Part shown: positions 41,385 through 50,012 of the stretch, piece by piece
How the letters are laid out: each line of letters begins with the position of its first letter
Position numbering within the stretch: the first letter of the stretch is position 1
Origin: Alphaproteobacteria bacterium UBA2903
GTDB taxonomy: Bacteria > Pseudomonadota > Alphaproteobacteria > CAAGCB01 > CAG-977
Direction of reading: 5' to 3'
Length of the DNA: 56,267 nt
Assembly: GCA_002349565.1 (NCBI GenBank)
Contig: DEDN01000019.1
Coordinates: forward strand, 1 to 56,267
The notes under the pieces: model-generated
Told to the model about the DNA's origin: nothing
Database searches by the model: none
The model's input: the letters and a program-made list of their open reading frames with translations, nothing else
Position numbers and translations under genes: made by a program

Positions 41385-43856
41385 TTATGCCACAATCGGG
41401 CGGGTTTGGGGCGGCATATTGCCCTGTCTTTTGTATTCCAAGGCGTGCGCCAGATAGGTATTCAACTGTTTTTGCACGCGTCCGTTAATCGATTCGGCGG
41501 GATAATTGCCGCTTTCGTCGCGTTCGCCCGCGGGCATTCCCGTCAGGATTTCGATGCCTTCGTCGACCGTTTCGACGGGATAAATATTAAACAGTCCCGC
41601 TTTGCACGCTTCGACGACGTCTTTGCGCAGCATCAGGTTTTCAACGTTCGTTTTCGGAATCAAAACGCCGTGCTTGCCGGTCAATCCGCGCATTTTGCAC
41701 ACGTCGAAGAATCCTTCGATTTTTTCGTTGACGCCGCCGATGGCTTGGATTTGACCGAACTGGTTGACCGACCCCGTAACCGCCAGACTTTGCCGTATCG
41801 GGGCGTTCGCCAGACTGGACAGCAGAGCGTACAATTCGGTCGACGACGCGGAATCCCCGTCAACTTCGCCGTAAGACTGTTCAAAGACAAGGCTTGCCGT
41901 CAAATACAGCGGCGTGTTTTTTGCAAACCGCGCCGCCAGAAAGCTTGACAATATCAAAACGCCTTTGGTGTGAAGCGGTCCGCCCAAGTCGACCTCGCGC
42001 TCTATATCCAGCACGCCGCCCGACCCCAAGCGCGTCAGACAAGTGATGCGGCTGGGTTTGCCGAATGAAATCTGCCCGTATTCAAACACCGCCAATCCGT
42101 TGATTTGTCCGACCGCTTCGCCTTCGGTGTCAATCATGACCGAACCGCGGCGGATTTGTTCCGCCATGCGTTCCTGAATGCGGTCGGCGCGTTTGATTTT
42201 CGACACAATCGCGCGGTCAACGTGATCGCGCGCTATCACCGCCGATTTGTCCGTCATGGCGCAGTAGTTGGCTTCTCGGATCAAGTCGCTGATGGACGCG
42301 ATGTGCGCCGTCAGCTTTTGGCTGTCCTCCGCCAGTCTTGACCCGTGTTCAATCAGGCGGGCGACCGCGCCCTGTTCCAGCGGACGCAAGTGGTTGCGGC
42401 GCGCCTGCGTGGCTATCAGGCGGGCGTATTTCGTAACGTTGGCTTCGTTCTTGTCCATCGTGGGGAAAAAGTTCGCTTCGACTTTGAACAATTCGGGAAA
42501 GTCGGGGTCGTTTTCCGCTAATGTATAGTACAGGTCGGGTTCGCCCAGCAAGACGATTTTGACATCCAGCGGAATCGCTTCGGGTTCCAAAATGGTCGTG
42601 GTCATGCCGCCGTCCGTCGCGGGCGGATCCATGGTGATTTTTTTCGACCGCAAAGCGCGCTTCAGGCTTTCCCACGACGCGGGCTGATTCATCAAATCCT
42701 TGGCTTCGATGACCAAAAATCCGCCGTTCGCGTCGTGCAAAGCCCCCGCTTTAATCATATTGAAATCGGTAACCAAAGCACCGAACTGCTGCTGTCTGTC
42801 CACGCGCCCGATCAAGTTCGTCAAAATCGGGTGTTCCAGAAACACCAGCGGCGCGCCTTTGGTGTCCGTGTGGTCGACCAGAACGTTGACTTTGTAACGG
42901 CGCAGGGGTGTTTCGGATTTCTGTTTGGCGATCAGGCTCATCAGCTGGTCTTCCTCCGCCGACGGCTGTTCGTCGTCTCCCGCGTCCGCGGTGTTCGCGT
43001 CGTCGCCCGTCGTCGCGATGAACAGGGCGATGTTGTCGATGATATCTTTGTAAATCGCACGCAGAAAAGCCGTGATGTCTTTGTTGCGGCGGTATTTTTT
43101 CTTCAAGTCGTCAATCAGGTGCTTGATGGCGATGTCGGCGAACTCTTCGTTCAATTTTTTGATTTGTTCGCGCTGTTCCTTTTCCCATTTGGGAATGTCG
43201 CGCACGGCGTTTTCCAGTTCCTCTTGCGCCGAATTGAGTTCGGCAAGGACTTCCTGCTGCTCTTCTTCAGTCAGTTTTTCAAACGCTTCGGGACTTAAAA
43301 CCTCGCCGTCGCGGGTGGGTGCTACGACCAGCCCCACGGGCATGCGCAGAACGGACACGTTTTTACCCGTCGTGTGCTTTTGAATATCGTCGAAGTATTG
43401 CGTTTTCTGGTCGCGGAAGCTGTCCTCGATATGCTTCAGGGCGGCTTTGTATTTTTCGCCCTCGAACACGGCGGGCAGAGCGACGCGCAGATCCTCTATC
43501 AGTTTATCGATGTCTTTGGCGAACGGGCGGGCTTTTCCCGCGGGCATGCGCAAAGCGGCGGGCTTGTACGGCGTTTCGAAGTTGTACACATAGCACCAGT
43601 CGTCGGGCGTTTTGCGCGTTTCGGACGCTTTGCCCAGAATTTGACGCACCAAAGACGCCTTGCCCGTTCCCTCGGGTCCGATGCAGAACAGATTGTAGCC
43701 GTAGGAATCGACGTTGATGCAGAACTTAATCGCCTCTATCGCCTGTTCCTGTCCCAGCGGTTCGGACAAATCCTGCAAATCGTCGGTCGTTTTGAACGAC
43801 AGAAAGTCCAAATTGCAGGCGGAATAAAGCTGTTCGGGGGACAAAGGTGACGTCAT
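41385..43856 (-). CDS. Lon-family ATP-dependent protease (AAA_32/Lon_C type)
   Basis: An 823-aa protease of the LonB/YcbZ-like group, distinct from housekeeping Lon. Walker A is 'FCIGPEGTGKASLVR' (about 60-67). A coiled insert spans about 110-300, followed by 'DTKGAPLVFLEHPILTNLIGR' and the AAA part 'GALHDANGGFLVIEAKDL'. The C-terminal protease domain has 'VDGDSASSTELYALLS' (Ser669) and 'GGVNEKIEGFF' (Lys712), 43 residues apart, the same spacing as the Ser-Lys dyad of Lon. Substrates are not known. Upstream on the same strand lies a palindromic repeat, downstream a bidirectional terminator. Confidence 0.9.
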   Translation of the reverse strand: MTSPLSPEQLYSACNLDFLSFKTTDDLQDLSEPLGQEQAIEAIKFCINVDSYGYNLFCIGPEGTGKASLVRQILGKASETRKTPDDWCYVYNFETPYKPAALRMPAGKARPFAKDIDKLIEDLRVALPAVFEGEKYKAALKHIEDSFRDQKTQYFDDIQKHTTGKNVSVLRMPVGLVVAPTRDGEVLSPEAFEKLTEEEQQEVLAELNSAQEELENAVRDIPKWEKEQREQIKKLNEEFADIAIKHLIDDLKKKYRRNKDITAFLRAIYKDIIDNIALFIATTGDDANTADAGDDEQPSAEEDQLMSLIAKQKSETPLRRYKVNVLVDHTDTKGAPLVFLEHPILTNLIGRVDRQQQFGALVTDFNMIKAGALHDANGGFLVIEAKDLMNQPASWESLKRALRSKKITMDPPATDGGMTTTILEPEAIPLDVKIVLLGEPDLYYTLAENDPDFPELFKVEANFFPTMDKNEANVTKYARLIATQARRNHLRPLEQGAVARLIEHGSRLAEDSQKLTAHIASISDLIREANYCAMTDKSAVIARDHVDRAIVSKIKRADRIQERMAEQIRRGSVMIDTEGEAVGQINGLAVFEYGQISFGKPSRITCLTRLGSGGVLDIEREVDLGGPLHTKGVLILSSFLAARFAKNTPLYLTASLVFEQSYGEVDGDSASSTELYALLSSLANAPIRQSLAVTGSVNQFGQIQAIGGVNEKIEGFFDVCKMRGLTGKHGVLIPKTNVENLMLRKDVVEACKAGLFNIYPVETVDEGIEILTGMPAGERDESGNYPAESINGRVQKQLNTYLAHALEYKRQGNMPPQTRPIVA

Positions 43857-43887
43857 GGGTGTAAACCTTTCTGATGGTTACCGCGTT

Positions 43888-43973
43888 GGCGAAATTGCGA
43901 GCGCAGCGAAGCAATCTTGTGCCGACAATTCCGAGATTGCCGCGTCGGGCGGACGCCCTCCTCGCAATTTCGA
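43888..43973. repeat. Palindromic interspersed repeat
   Basis: Two arms (43890-43917 and 43933-43972) are inverted copies with perfect CGAAATTGCGAG ends. The right arm read on the minus strand matches the copy at 56210-56250 block for block (CGAGGAGGGCG, CCCGACG). It lies between the Lon-like and TPR genes, where there is no other feature except the TPR gene's leader. Confidence 0.75.
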
Positions 43974-44095
43974 TTCGGCATTCTATAGGATATAAACAAA
44001 AAAGGTAAAACAGCGCTTAACTTTGAAAAATATTTTCGTTAAGGAATTTAAAACCGCCCGCCGCTATCCTAAATATCAAAGCAAGGAGCGAAATT

Positions 44096-45328
44096 ATGAA
44101 TCAAGCGCGTGAAAAAACAAAACAACTGATAGAAAACTGCCGTTTGATTTGCCAAAACGAACCCGACAAAATCGAAAACTGGCTGGATTTGGGGCGCGCC
44201 CTGCTGGACGATGCCCGATACGCCGAAGCCGAACAGGCTTTGACCAAAATTTTTGAAGAGGGGCGATTTTTTTCCTTTAAAAACGGCATTCCCCGCGTGC
44301 GGCTGAAAACCCTGCTGCATTGGAAGAAAAACAAGCTTGCCTATGCCAAAGCGTACGCCGATTTGGCTTTTGTGTCCGTGCATCAGGCGAACTTGGCGGA
44401 AGCCGAACGCCTGCTGTCCATGGCTTTGCGCGTGTTCGAAGAAACGGGCGAGGAAGCCGAATACTTCCGCGCCGCCAACCGATTGGGCACGGTGTACCGA
44501 TTGGGCGCGGCGTTCGAAAGCGCGGAGGAGATGTTCCTTGCCGCCCGCAAGGTCGCCGAACGGCACAACTGGCAAAAAGGCGTGGCGGAATCCGCGGGCA
44601 ATTTGGGCATGGTTTGCGAAGCCTGCGACCGCTTTGACGAAGCGCTGGCGTATCACACGGAGGCTTTGAAACTTTACGAAGAGCTGGATGCCGATTTCGA
44701 CGCCGCGTGCGAATGGCGGCAGCTGGGGCTGTGCTGTTTGCGCGCGGGACAGGCGGACAACGCCGACAAACATTTGTCGCAAGCCTTGGCTTTGTTCGAA
44801 AAAACAGACGACAAACTGATGCAAAGCCGCGTGATGAACGATTTGACGCTGACGCGGACGGGAAAGCTTGCTTTGGATACCGCGTTCGAGGCTTTGCAAC
44901 GCGCTTTGGCAAGTGGCGACGAATTTGAAATCGCCGACAATTCATTGCTGTACGCGCGCCTGCGGCTGGAGGAATCCGCCGAAGACAGTCAAATCGAAAC
45001 GCTGCTGCTGTCGGCTTTGGAGCTGTTCAAAAAGCTGAAAAAACAAAACGAAGTCGCCAACGCGTCATCGACTTTGGGCTTGTTTTACCTGCGCCGCCGC
45101 CGCTATGACGAAGCCGAAAGCCGATTCAAAGACTCCCTGCATTTGGAACAGCGATTGCACCGCGCGTTCGGCATTGCCTCGGACTGCTGCAACTTGGGGC
45201 TGATTGCGCAAAACAAGGGCGACAAACAGCGCGCCGCCGAATACTGGGAAAAAGCCGTCGCTTTATTCGCGGAAAACGGCGACGACGAACACGCCGCCGA
45301 GTTTAAACAGCGTATTGCCGCGTTATAA
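44096..45328 (+). CDS. Tetratricopeptide-repeat protein
   Basis: A 410-aa all-helical protein with at least seven TPR-like units, for example 'IENWLDLGRALLDDARYAEAEQALTKIF', 'AEYFRAANRLGTVYRLGAAFESAEEMFLAARKVA', 'VAESAGNLGMVCEACDRFDEALAYHTEALKLYEEL' and 'SSTLGLFYLRRRRYDEAESRFKDSLHLEQRL'. There is no signal peptide or catalytic domain, so it is probably a cytoplasmic scaffold or regulator. AAGGAG precedes the ATG. It overlaps the convergent broken gene by 6 bases. Confidence 0.85.
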   Translation: MNQAREKTKQLIENCRLICQNEPDKIENWLDLGRALLDDARYAEAEQALTKIFEEGRFFSFKNGIPRVRLKTLLHWKKNKLAYAKAYADLAFVSVHQANLAEAERLLSMALRVFEETGEEAEYFRAANRLGTVYRLGAAFESAEEMFLAARKVAERHNWQKGVAESAGNLGMVCEACDRFDEALAYHTEALKLYEELDADFDAACEWRQLGLCCLRAGQADNADKHLSQALALFEKTDDKLMQSRVMNDLTLTRTGKLALDTAFEALQRALASGDEFEIADNSLLYARLRLEESAEDSQIETLLLSALELFKKLKKQNEVANASSTLGLFYLRRRRYDEAESRFKDSLHLEQRLHRAFGIASDCCNLGLIAQNKGDKQRAAEYWEKAVALFAENGDDEHAAEFKQRIAAL

Positions 45329-46348
45329 CGGCGGCTGAAGCAATTCTTCCTCGGGCAGGGTGGGTTCCAGTTCGAAAAACTCGATTTCCTTGCGTATCGG
45401 GGCGATTTTCAGCGTACCCGTCAGTCCGACGTGATTTGTGCCGAACGTTTCCGTCGCGCGCAAATCCGACACTTCCATTCCGGGGTGGACGTAAACGTAA
45501 TCCGTCGGGCGGCGCAAAAACCACGGACGGTTCGCCGCCGATGTCAGCACGACCGTGCTGTCGGTTTGCAGACCGCCGATGTCTTCCAAGGGCTTCAGCA
45601 GATAGCTCCACCCCGACGCGCCGAATCCGCCGATAAGCACGACGGGTTCGTCCCGACTGCGCACGAAGTTTGCCAAAGCCGCGACTTTTTCAACGGCGGT
45701 TTTTTAGCCTTTCTTTCTCCACGGATCGCCCAGGGAAGTCAGCGTCAGCGTCAGTTTGCGCGTACCGACGACCCGCGAAACCCAAATGCCCGCGTCGTCG
45801 TCGACTAATCCGCGCGCCGTTCCGGGGGTGCGCGCCATGATCAGCATCATTTTGCCCTGTTTGTTGAACGACTGGTTTTGCAGGTAATAGCCGCCCTTGA
45901 TTTCGTTCAATTTGCGGTAAATGTCGACGGGAACGTTCGTCCAGAACACAACATCCGCATCCGCCGCATCCATCACGCGGCGCACCGCGTCGGCGTTTTC
46001 GTCCGCGCCTTTCAAATCCTGATACAAAAACGTAAAATGGGAATAATCGTCGGGCAGACGGGATTCCTGTTCGCTCAAATGATAATGCGACGCGACCAAA
46101 GCCAGATTCAGCACGGCGAAAACGACAAACACCGTTGTTTCAAGCCAGCGTTTTTTAATTATGCACCACAGGGCGAGCGCAATGCTTAAAAAAGCCGCCT
46201 GCGTTTTGAATTCGCCGACATAATCCAGCCGCCAATCCGCGCTGCGTCCCAATGTTCCCAGCAAAGTCAGCGTCGGAATCGCCATCAGCAAAAACAGCGT
46301 TGTGGAACGTTCGCGTTCCTGAAACTTGCGTTTAGACAAATAACCCAT
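45323..46348 (-). pseudogene. Endonuclease/exonuclease/phosphatase-like gene split by an in-frame TAA
   Basis: The first part (45704-46348, 214 aa) has two or three N-terminal membrane helices and the start of an EEP-like domain ('DADVVFWTNVPVDIYRKLN', 'LVDDDAGIWVSRVVGTRKLTLTLTSL'). It stops at TAA 45704-45706. The same frame then stays open to 45323 and carries the rest of the fold ('VAALANFVRSRDEPVVLIGGFGASGWSYLLKPL', 'TFGTNHVGL'). It is therefore a nonsense change, not a frameshift. Catalytic residues are also eroded: the family 'GDFN' is GGFG, and the early Glu is not seen. A TTG at 45674-45676 could restart a 117-aa fragment, but decay is the simpler reading. Confidence 0.7.
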
Positions 46349-46365
46349 TGTTTCGACTCAAACCG

Positions 46366-46393
46366 TTGTGTAAAAAAATAAGTCTGTTATGCT
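46366..46393 (+). promoter_or_regulatory. Possible promoter of the gene at 46432
   Basis: TTGTGT and TATGCT are separated by 16 mostly A bases, about 38 bases before the ATG. Confidence 0.35.
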
Positions 46394-46431
46394 TAACGTA
46401 TAAAACATTTTTTGTGAAAGCAAATCAAAAT

Positions 46432-47583
46432 ATGTCCATTGACCCGAATCTTTTCAGCGGCGCGTACGTTCCATCCTCTCCGTTTATGTGGGGGGCGACG
46501 GGTTTGTTCGGACTGCTGGCTTTGCGCTTGGCTCTGCGGCTGGCGAAACCGAAAGGCGGCAAATCAGGCGGGGCGTTGGGCGGCTTGGCTGATTTGGGCG
46601 GTTCGTCCGCCGCGGCGGGGGAAAGCGCCGCCGCCGCCGAATCCGAATCGGAACGCGAACAGGAACGGCAGCTTGAAAAAACGGAACAGGAAAAACTTAA
46701 AGAGCTGTTCGAACTGTTTGACGAGGGCAAAGAAAAGCCTGCCGAATTGCAGCGGCGGGAACAGGAACAAGAACAGGAACGGGAAAAAGAATCGGACGAA
46801 TTGGGCGGAAACAAAGAAGCTGTCAAAGGACTGCGCGAACAGGCGGAAAAACTGATTGACGACATTTTGGCATTGGCAAACAAAGGATTGTCGGGGCAGG
46901 CTTTGGCAAAAGCGCTGACATCGCGCTGCGCCGCCGACATTCCGCCGATGGAACTGAAGCCGATGATCGAAGCGATGGAATTTTTTTTGAAAAAAAGCGA
47001 AACCAAAACCGCCGTCATCGGCGTTGACACCGATTTCGAACGCAAGGGGGCTTTAAGCGCTTTGCTGCGCGGGGATTACGACAGCGCTTGCGATTATTTG
47101 TCCCGCCGCGCGGACGACGCCGACAAACGCGCCGAATCCACGCATCGCGGCGGCGTCAAGCGGGAAGCTTTGCACGAATCCGCGTCTTTGCACCGCGCGA
47201 TTGCCGTTTTGACGCGTCCCCACAATCCCGAACGCAGCTTTGCGGAACTGAAAGAAGCCGCCGAACGCGAACCCGGCAACGCTCTTACAATGGCGATGAC
47301 GGGACGCGCGTATGCGGAAAGCGGCAAAACCGACAAAGCCGTCGAAACGTTTGACAAGGTTGCCCAAAACGGCGAAAAGGACGATTTCGCCGTGCAGTAC
47401 GCCGCCGAACACGCCGAAGCCATCCGTTTCCAAGCCGTCGCCGCGCAAGCCGCCCGCATTCGTGAAAACTACGAAAATCTGCTGGGGGCGGATGCCGTGC
47501 GCCAAGCCGAACAATCCCGCATCCGGCAAGACTTCATCCGCGGCGAATTGCTGGACCGCGCAAACGAACACGATGTTGCGTAA
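46432..47583 (+). CDS. Membrane-anchored Glu-rich/TPR-like protein of unknown function
   Basis: A 383-aa protein. One transmembrane helix lies at about 17-37, followed by a Gly/Ala/Ser linker, a highly charged Glu/Gln/Arg coiled segment (about 65-145), and a helical C-terminal half. This half contains TPR-like pairs such as 'ASLHRAIAVLTRPHNPERSFAELKEAAEREPGNALTMAMTGRAYAESGKTDKAVETFDKVAQ'. I do not recognise a family. The start at 46432 is where the hydrophobic region begins sensibly; the ribosome-binding site is weak, and a longer in-frame reading to 46348 has no better one. Confidence 0.7.
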   Translation: MSIDPNLFSGAYVPSSPFMWGATGLFGLLALRLALRLAKPKGGKSGGALGGLADLGGSSAAAGESAAAAESESEREQERQLEKTEQEKLKELFELFDEGKEKPAELQRREQEQEQEREKESDELGGNKEAVKGLREQAEKLIDDILALANKGLSGQALAKALTSRCAADIPPMELKPMIEAMEFFLKKSETKTAVIGVDTDFERKGALSALLRGDYDSACDYLSRRADDADKRAESTHRGGVKREALHESASLHRAIAVLTRPHNPERSFAELKEAAEREPGNALTMAMTGRAYAESGKTDKAVETFDKVAQNGEKDDFAVQYAAEHAEAIRFQAVAAQAARIRENYENLLGADAVRQAEQSRIRQDFIRGELLDRANEHDVA

Positions 47584-47626
47584 TTTTTTTTCGTAAGTTT
47601 TCGGCGGCGAATTGCGTTACACGGAT

Positions 47627-47698
47627 AACCGTCCGAATGGAATCGAAGGTCTCTCTCCTCCGTACAAAACGCCTTTGGTTACCGTTCGGACGGTTTTT
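47627..47698 (+). terminator. Long-loop inverted repeat ending in a T-run
   Basis: An 11-base perfect inverted repeat (AACCGTCCGAA at 47627 and TTCGGACGGTT at 47685) is followed by TTTTT. The 47-base loop is unusually long for a terminator. It lies between convergent genes and the second arm is inside the end of the minus-strand gene. Confidence 0.5.
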
Positions 47699-48278
47699 CG
47701 CTGCGGTCTTTCAGCAGCCAAAGCACGAAAATCAACGTTGTGACGTAAAACGTGAACAATAGTCCTTTTTCAAAATCGTTCAAGGTCGGTTCGGGCGCCC
47801 CTTTCATATAAACGTATCTGTCGCGTTCGCCCGTCAGAAAACGGTTCAGTTTGACTTTTTCCTCGGTTGCCCATTCCTCGTTGCGGAAAACCATCGGCAA
47901 TTCATATTCGGAGTTTGCCGAAACCAACATGACTGTGTATTCGTAATAAGAGGAATGTTTGCGATGACGTTTGACTTTTTTTACAAAAGCGGTGCTGCGG
48001 GCGGTTAAAGGAATTTTGTCCGCAAGCCGCATTTCGGGATTGAAAATCGTCGAACGGTAATAAACACATGCGTTTGTTTCTTTGCGGCATTCAAAATAGG
48101 TCGCTTTGTCGTTGATAAAGCAAAACAGTCCCGCCGCGACGGAAAACGCAAAGAACAGCCATTTCATCGATGAAATCATTGTTGCTTTGACTTCGGGCGG
48201 TCTTTTGATGAACTTTAAAGACAGCAAAATGAAAAAGACGATAAAGGTAATTATCAGGGGAACAATGAAAAAAAGCAT
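47679..48278 (-). CDS. Small membrane protein of unknown function
   Basis: A 199-aa protein with hydrophobic helices at about 2-22, 38-56 and 172-190. It has a polar extracytoplasmic or cytoplasmic middle containing two cysteines ('FECRKETNACVYYRS') and a beta-rich 'YEYTVMLVSANSEYELPMVFRNEEWATEEKVKLNRFL' stretch. The pattern resembles uncharacterised DUF3592-type membrane proteins, but I cannot confirm that. Its ATG follows GGAAACG, and it lies 12 bases downstream of xerC on the same strand. Confidence 0.65.
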   Translation of the reverse strand: MLFFIVPLIITFIVFFILLSLKFIKRPPEVKATMISSMKWLFFAFSVAAGLFCFINDKATYFECRKETNACVYYRSTIFNPEMRLADKIPLTARSTAFVKKVKRHRKHSSYYEYTVMLVSANSEYELPMVFRNEEWATEEKVKLNRFLTGERDRYVYMKGAPEPTLNDFEKGLLFTFYVTTLIFVLWLLKDRSEKPSER

Positions 48279-48290
48279 GGAGCGTTTCCT

Positions 48291-49253
48291 TTATTTGTTT
48301 GCGCGGGGGTGGGCGTGAGAGTAAACGTCCATCATTTTGGTTTCATCCAGTCCCGTGTAACGTTGAGTCGTGGACAGGGATTCGTGTCCCAGCAGTTCTT
48401 GAATCGTCCTGAGATCCGCGCCGCCAATCAATAAATGCGTGGCAAAGCTGTGGCGCAACGCGTGCGGCGTGACCGATTCGGGCAATCCGAGCTCTTCGCG
48501 GATGCGGCGGATTTGCCTTTGCATGACTCCGGGGTTGACCCGTTCCCCGCGCAGTCCGATAAACAAAGGCGATTTGGCGGGCGCGCCGTCGGGGCGGTCT
48601 TTCAAATATGCGTCAATGGTCGCCCGAACCATGGGCAGGACGGGAACGACGCGTTCCTTGCTGCCTTTGCCGAACACGGTCATCATTTCGGCGTTGGGGC
48701 GGTCTTTCACATCCAGCCGCAACGCTTCGCCGATACGCAATCCGCACCCGTACAGCAAAGTCAGAAAAGCGACGTCGCGCTGTCCCATCCATGCGACTTT
48801 TTCCAGCTTTCGCGCCGTGCGAATCATATCGAACGCCTGTTCTTTGGTCAACGGATGCGGCAGCGCTTTGGGCAAAGACGGCGAGCGAATCACGCTCAAA
48901 GACGCGTTGGACAGAATGGCGTTGCGTTCCAAAAAGCGGTAAAAGTTGCGCAAAGTCGACAAATTGCGGGCAATTGACGTGCGGGTCAGCCCGTTGTGCG
49001 TCCTGTCCGCCAGATAAGCGCGAAAATCCGTGACTTCCAGTTTCTTCAGCAAATCGAAGTCGGGCGTTTTGCCGTGATATTCGTTCAGAAATTTTAAAAA
49101 AGCCGATAAATCCCGCCCGTAGTTTTCGGCGGTCAAAGCGGAACACCGCCGTTCCGTCAACAACCAGCGCTGCCATTCGTCGATTGCCGTCATCAGGCGA
49201 TCGTCCGCGGCGTAAAAAATATCGGGCTGGTCGGGAATATACAGTTTCGGCAT
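48291..49253 (-). CDS. xerC: Tyrosine recombinase XerC
   Basis: A 320-aa site-specific recombinase: N-terminal SAM-like core-binding domain (about 15-105, 'YGRDLSAFLKFL', 'RTSIARNLSTLRNFYRFLERN') and catalytic domain with Arg in 'GCGLRIGEALRL', Lys in 'GKGSKERVVPV', 'HALRHSFATHLLIGGADLRTIQELLGHESLSTTQRY' and the nucleophile Tyr. Length and a position beside fsa and priA fit chromosomal XerC, which acts with XerD at dif to resolve dimers. No nearby integrative element is seen. The ribosome-binding site is weak because the fsa terminator lies directly upstream. Confidence 0.92.
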   Translation of the reverse strand: MPKLYIPDQPDIFYAADDRLMTAIDEWQRWLLTERRCSALTAENYGRDLSAFLKFLNEYHGKTPDFDLLKKLEVTDFRAYLADRTHNGLTRTSIARNLSTLRNFYRFLERNAILSNASLSVIRSPSLPKALPHPLTKEQAFDMIRTARKLEKVAWMGQRDVAFLTLLYGCGLRIGEALRLDVKDRPNAEMMTVFGKGSKERVVPVLPMVRATIDAYLKDRPDGAPAKSPLFIGLRGERVNPGVMQRQIRRIREELGLPESVTPHALRHSFATHLLIGGADLRTIQELLGHESLSTTQRYTGLDETKMMDVYSHAHPRANK

Positions 49254-49262
49254 GGGATATAC

Positions 49263-49294
49263 TAAAAAGAGGATTGGTCGCCCAATCCTCTTTT
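49263..49294 (-). terminator. Intrinsic terminator of fsa
   Basis: AAGAGGATTGG and CCAATCCTCTT form an 11-bp stem with a 4-base loop, followed by a T-run on the minus strand, 9 bases after the fsa stop and 10 bases before the xerC start. Confidence 0.85.
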
Positions 49295-49302
49295 GTCATT
49301 CA

Positions 49303-49959
49303 TTACAGAATGGACTGACCCGTTTTTGCCCAGTCTTCGGCAAACGTTTTCAAGCCCGCGTCCGTCAAGGGGTGGTGATACAGCTGGCGAATCACTTTGG
49401 GGGGAGCCGTGATGACGTCCGCGCCAATCTTGCCCGCGTTGATGATGTGTTCCGGCGAACGCACGGAAGCGACCAAAATCTGCGTTTTGAAGTTGTCGTA
49501 GTTGTCATAGACCATGCGGATATCGTCAATCAGCTGCATGCCGTTGACGCCCAAATCGTCCAAACGTCCGACGAACGGGGAAACGAACGTCGCGCCCGCT
49601 TTCGCCGCCAAAATCGCCTGACCGCAGGTGAAGCACAGGGTCACGTTGACCATCGTGCCTTCCGACGACAGAGCGCGGCAGACTTTCAAACCGTCCTGAG
49701 TCAACGGCACTTTAATCGTGACGTTGCGGGCGATTTTGCGCAGCACTTCGGCTTCTTTCATCATGGTTTCGTAGTCCATGGCGGTGACTTCGGCGGAAAC
49801 GGGACCGGAAACGACTTTGCAGACTTCCCCGATCAGTTCTTTGAAGTTCATGCCCTGTTTGGCTGCCAGCGACGGGTTCGTGGTGACGCCGTCAACCATG
49901 CCTGTGGCTGCCAAATCTTTGATTTCGTTCAAATCAGCGGTATCGATAAAAAATTTCAT
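49303..49959 (-). CDS. fsa: Fructose-6-phosphate aldolase / small transaldolase
   Basis: A 218-aa TIM-barrel Schiff-base aldolase of the small transaldolase subfamily. Signatures are 'MKFFIDTADLNEIKDLAATGMVDGVTTNPSLAAK', the catalytic Lys in 'NVTIKVPLTQDGLK', 'MVNVTLCFTCGQAILAAKAGATFVSPFVGRLDD' and 'LVASVRSPEHIINAGKIGADVITAPP'. It may work as a transaldolase in the pentose phosphate pathway, which also involves rpe in this window. Aldolase versus transaldolase specificity cannot be settled by eye. It is divergent from priA. Confidence 0.9.
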   Translation of the reverse strand: MKFFIDTADLNEIKDLAATGMVDGVTTNPSLAAKQGMNFKELIGEVCKVVSGPVSAEVTAMDYETMMKEAEVLRKIARNVTIKVPLTQDGLKVCRALSSEGTMVNVTLCFTCGQAILAAKAGATFVSPFVGRLDDLGVNGMQLIDDIRMVYDNYDNFKTQILVASVRSPEHIINAGKIGADVITAPPKVIRQLYHHPLTDAGLKTFAEDWAKTGQSIL

Positions 49960-50012
49960 TTGAGTCTCATCCTAAAGTTAGTACATTGAAACTAAGAAAA
50001 GAGTGTAAGGAA

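Noticed and set aside
45674..46348. Frameshift as explanation for the broken EEP-like gene
   Set aside because: The downstream part is in the same frame: exactly nine codons separate the TAA from the TTG at 45674-45676, so it is a nonsense codon.
48291..49253. XerC-like gene considered as an integrase marking a mobile island
   Set aside because: Length, motifs and position next to fsa and priA fit housekeeping XerC; no attachment sites or cargo are seen.
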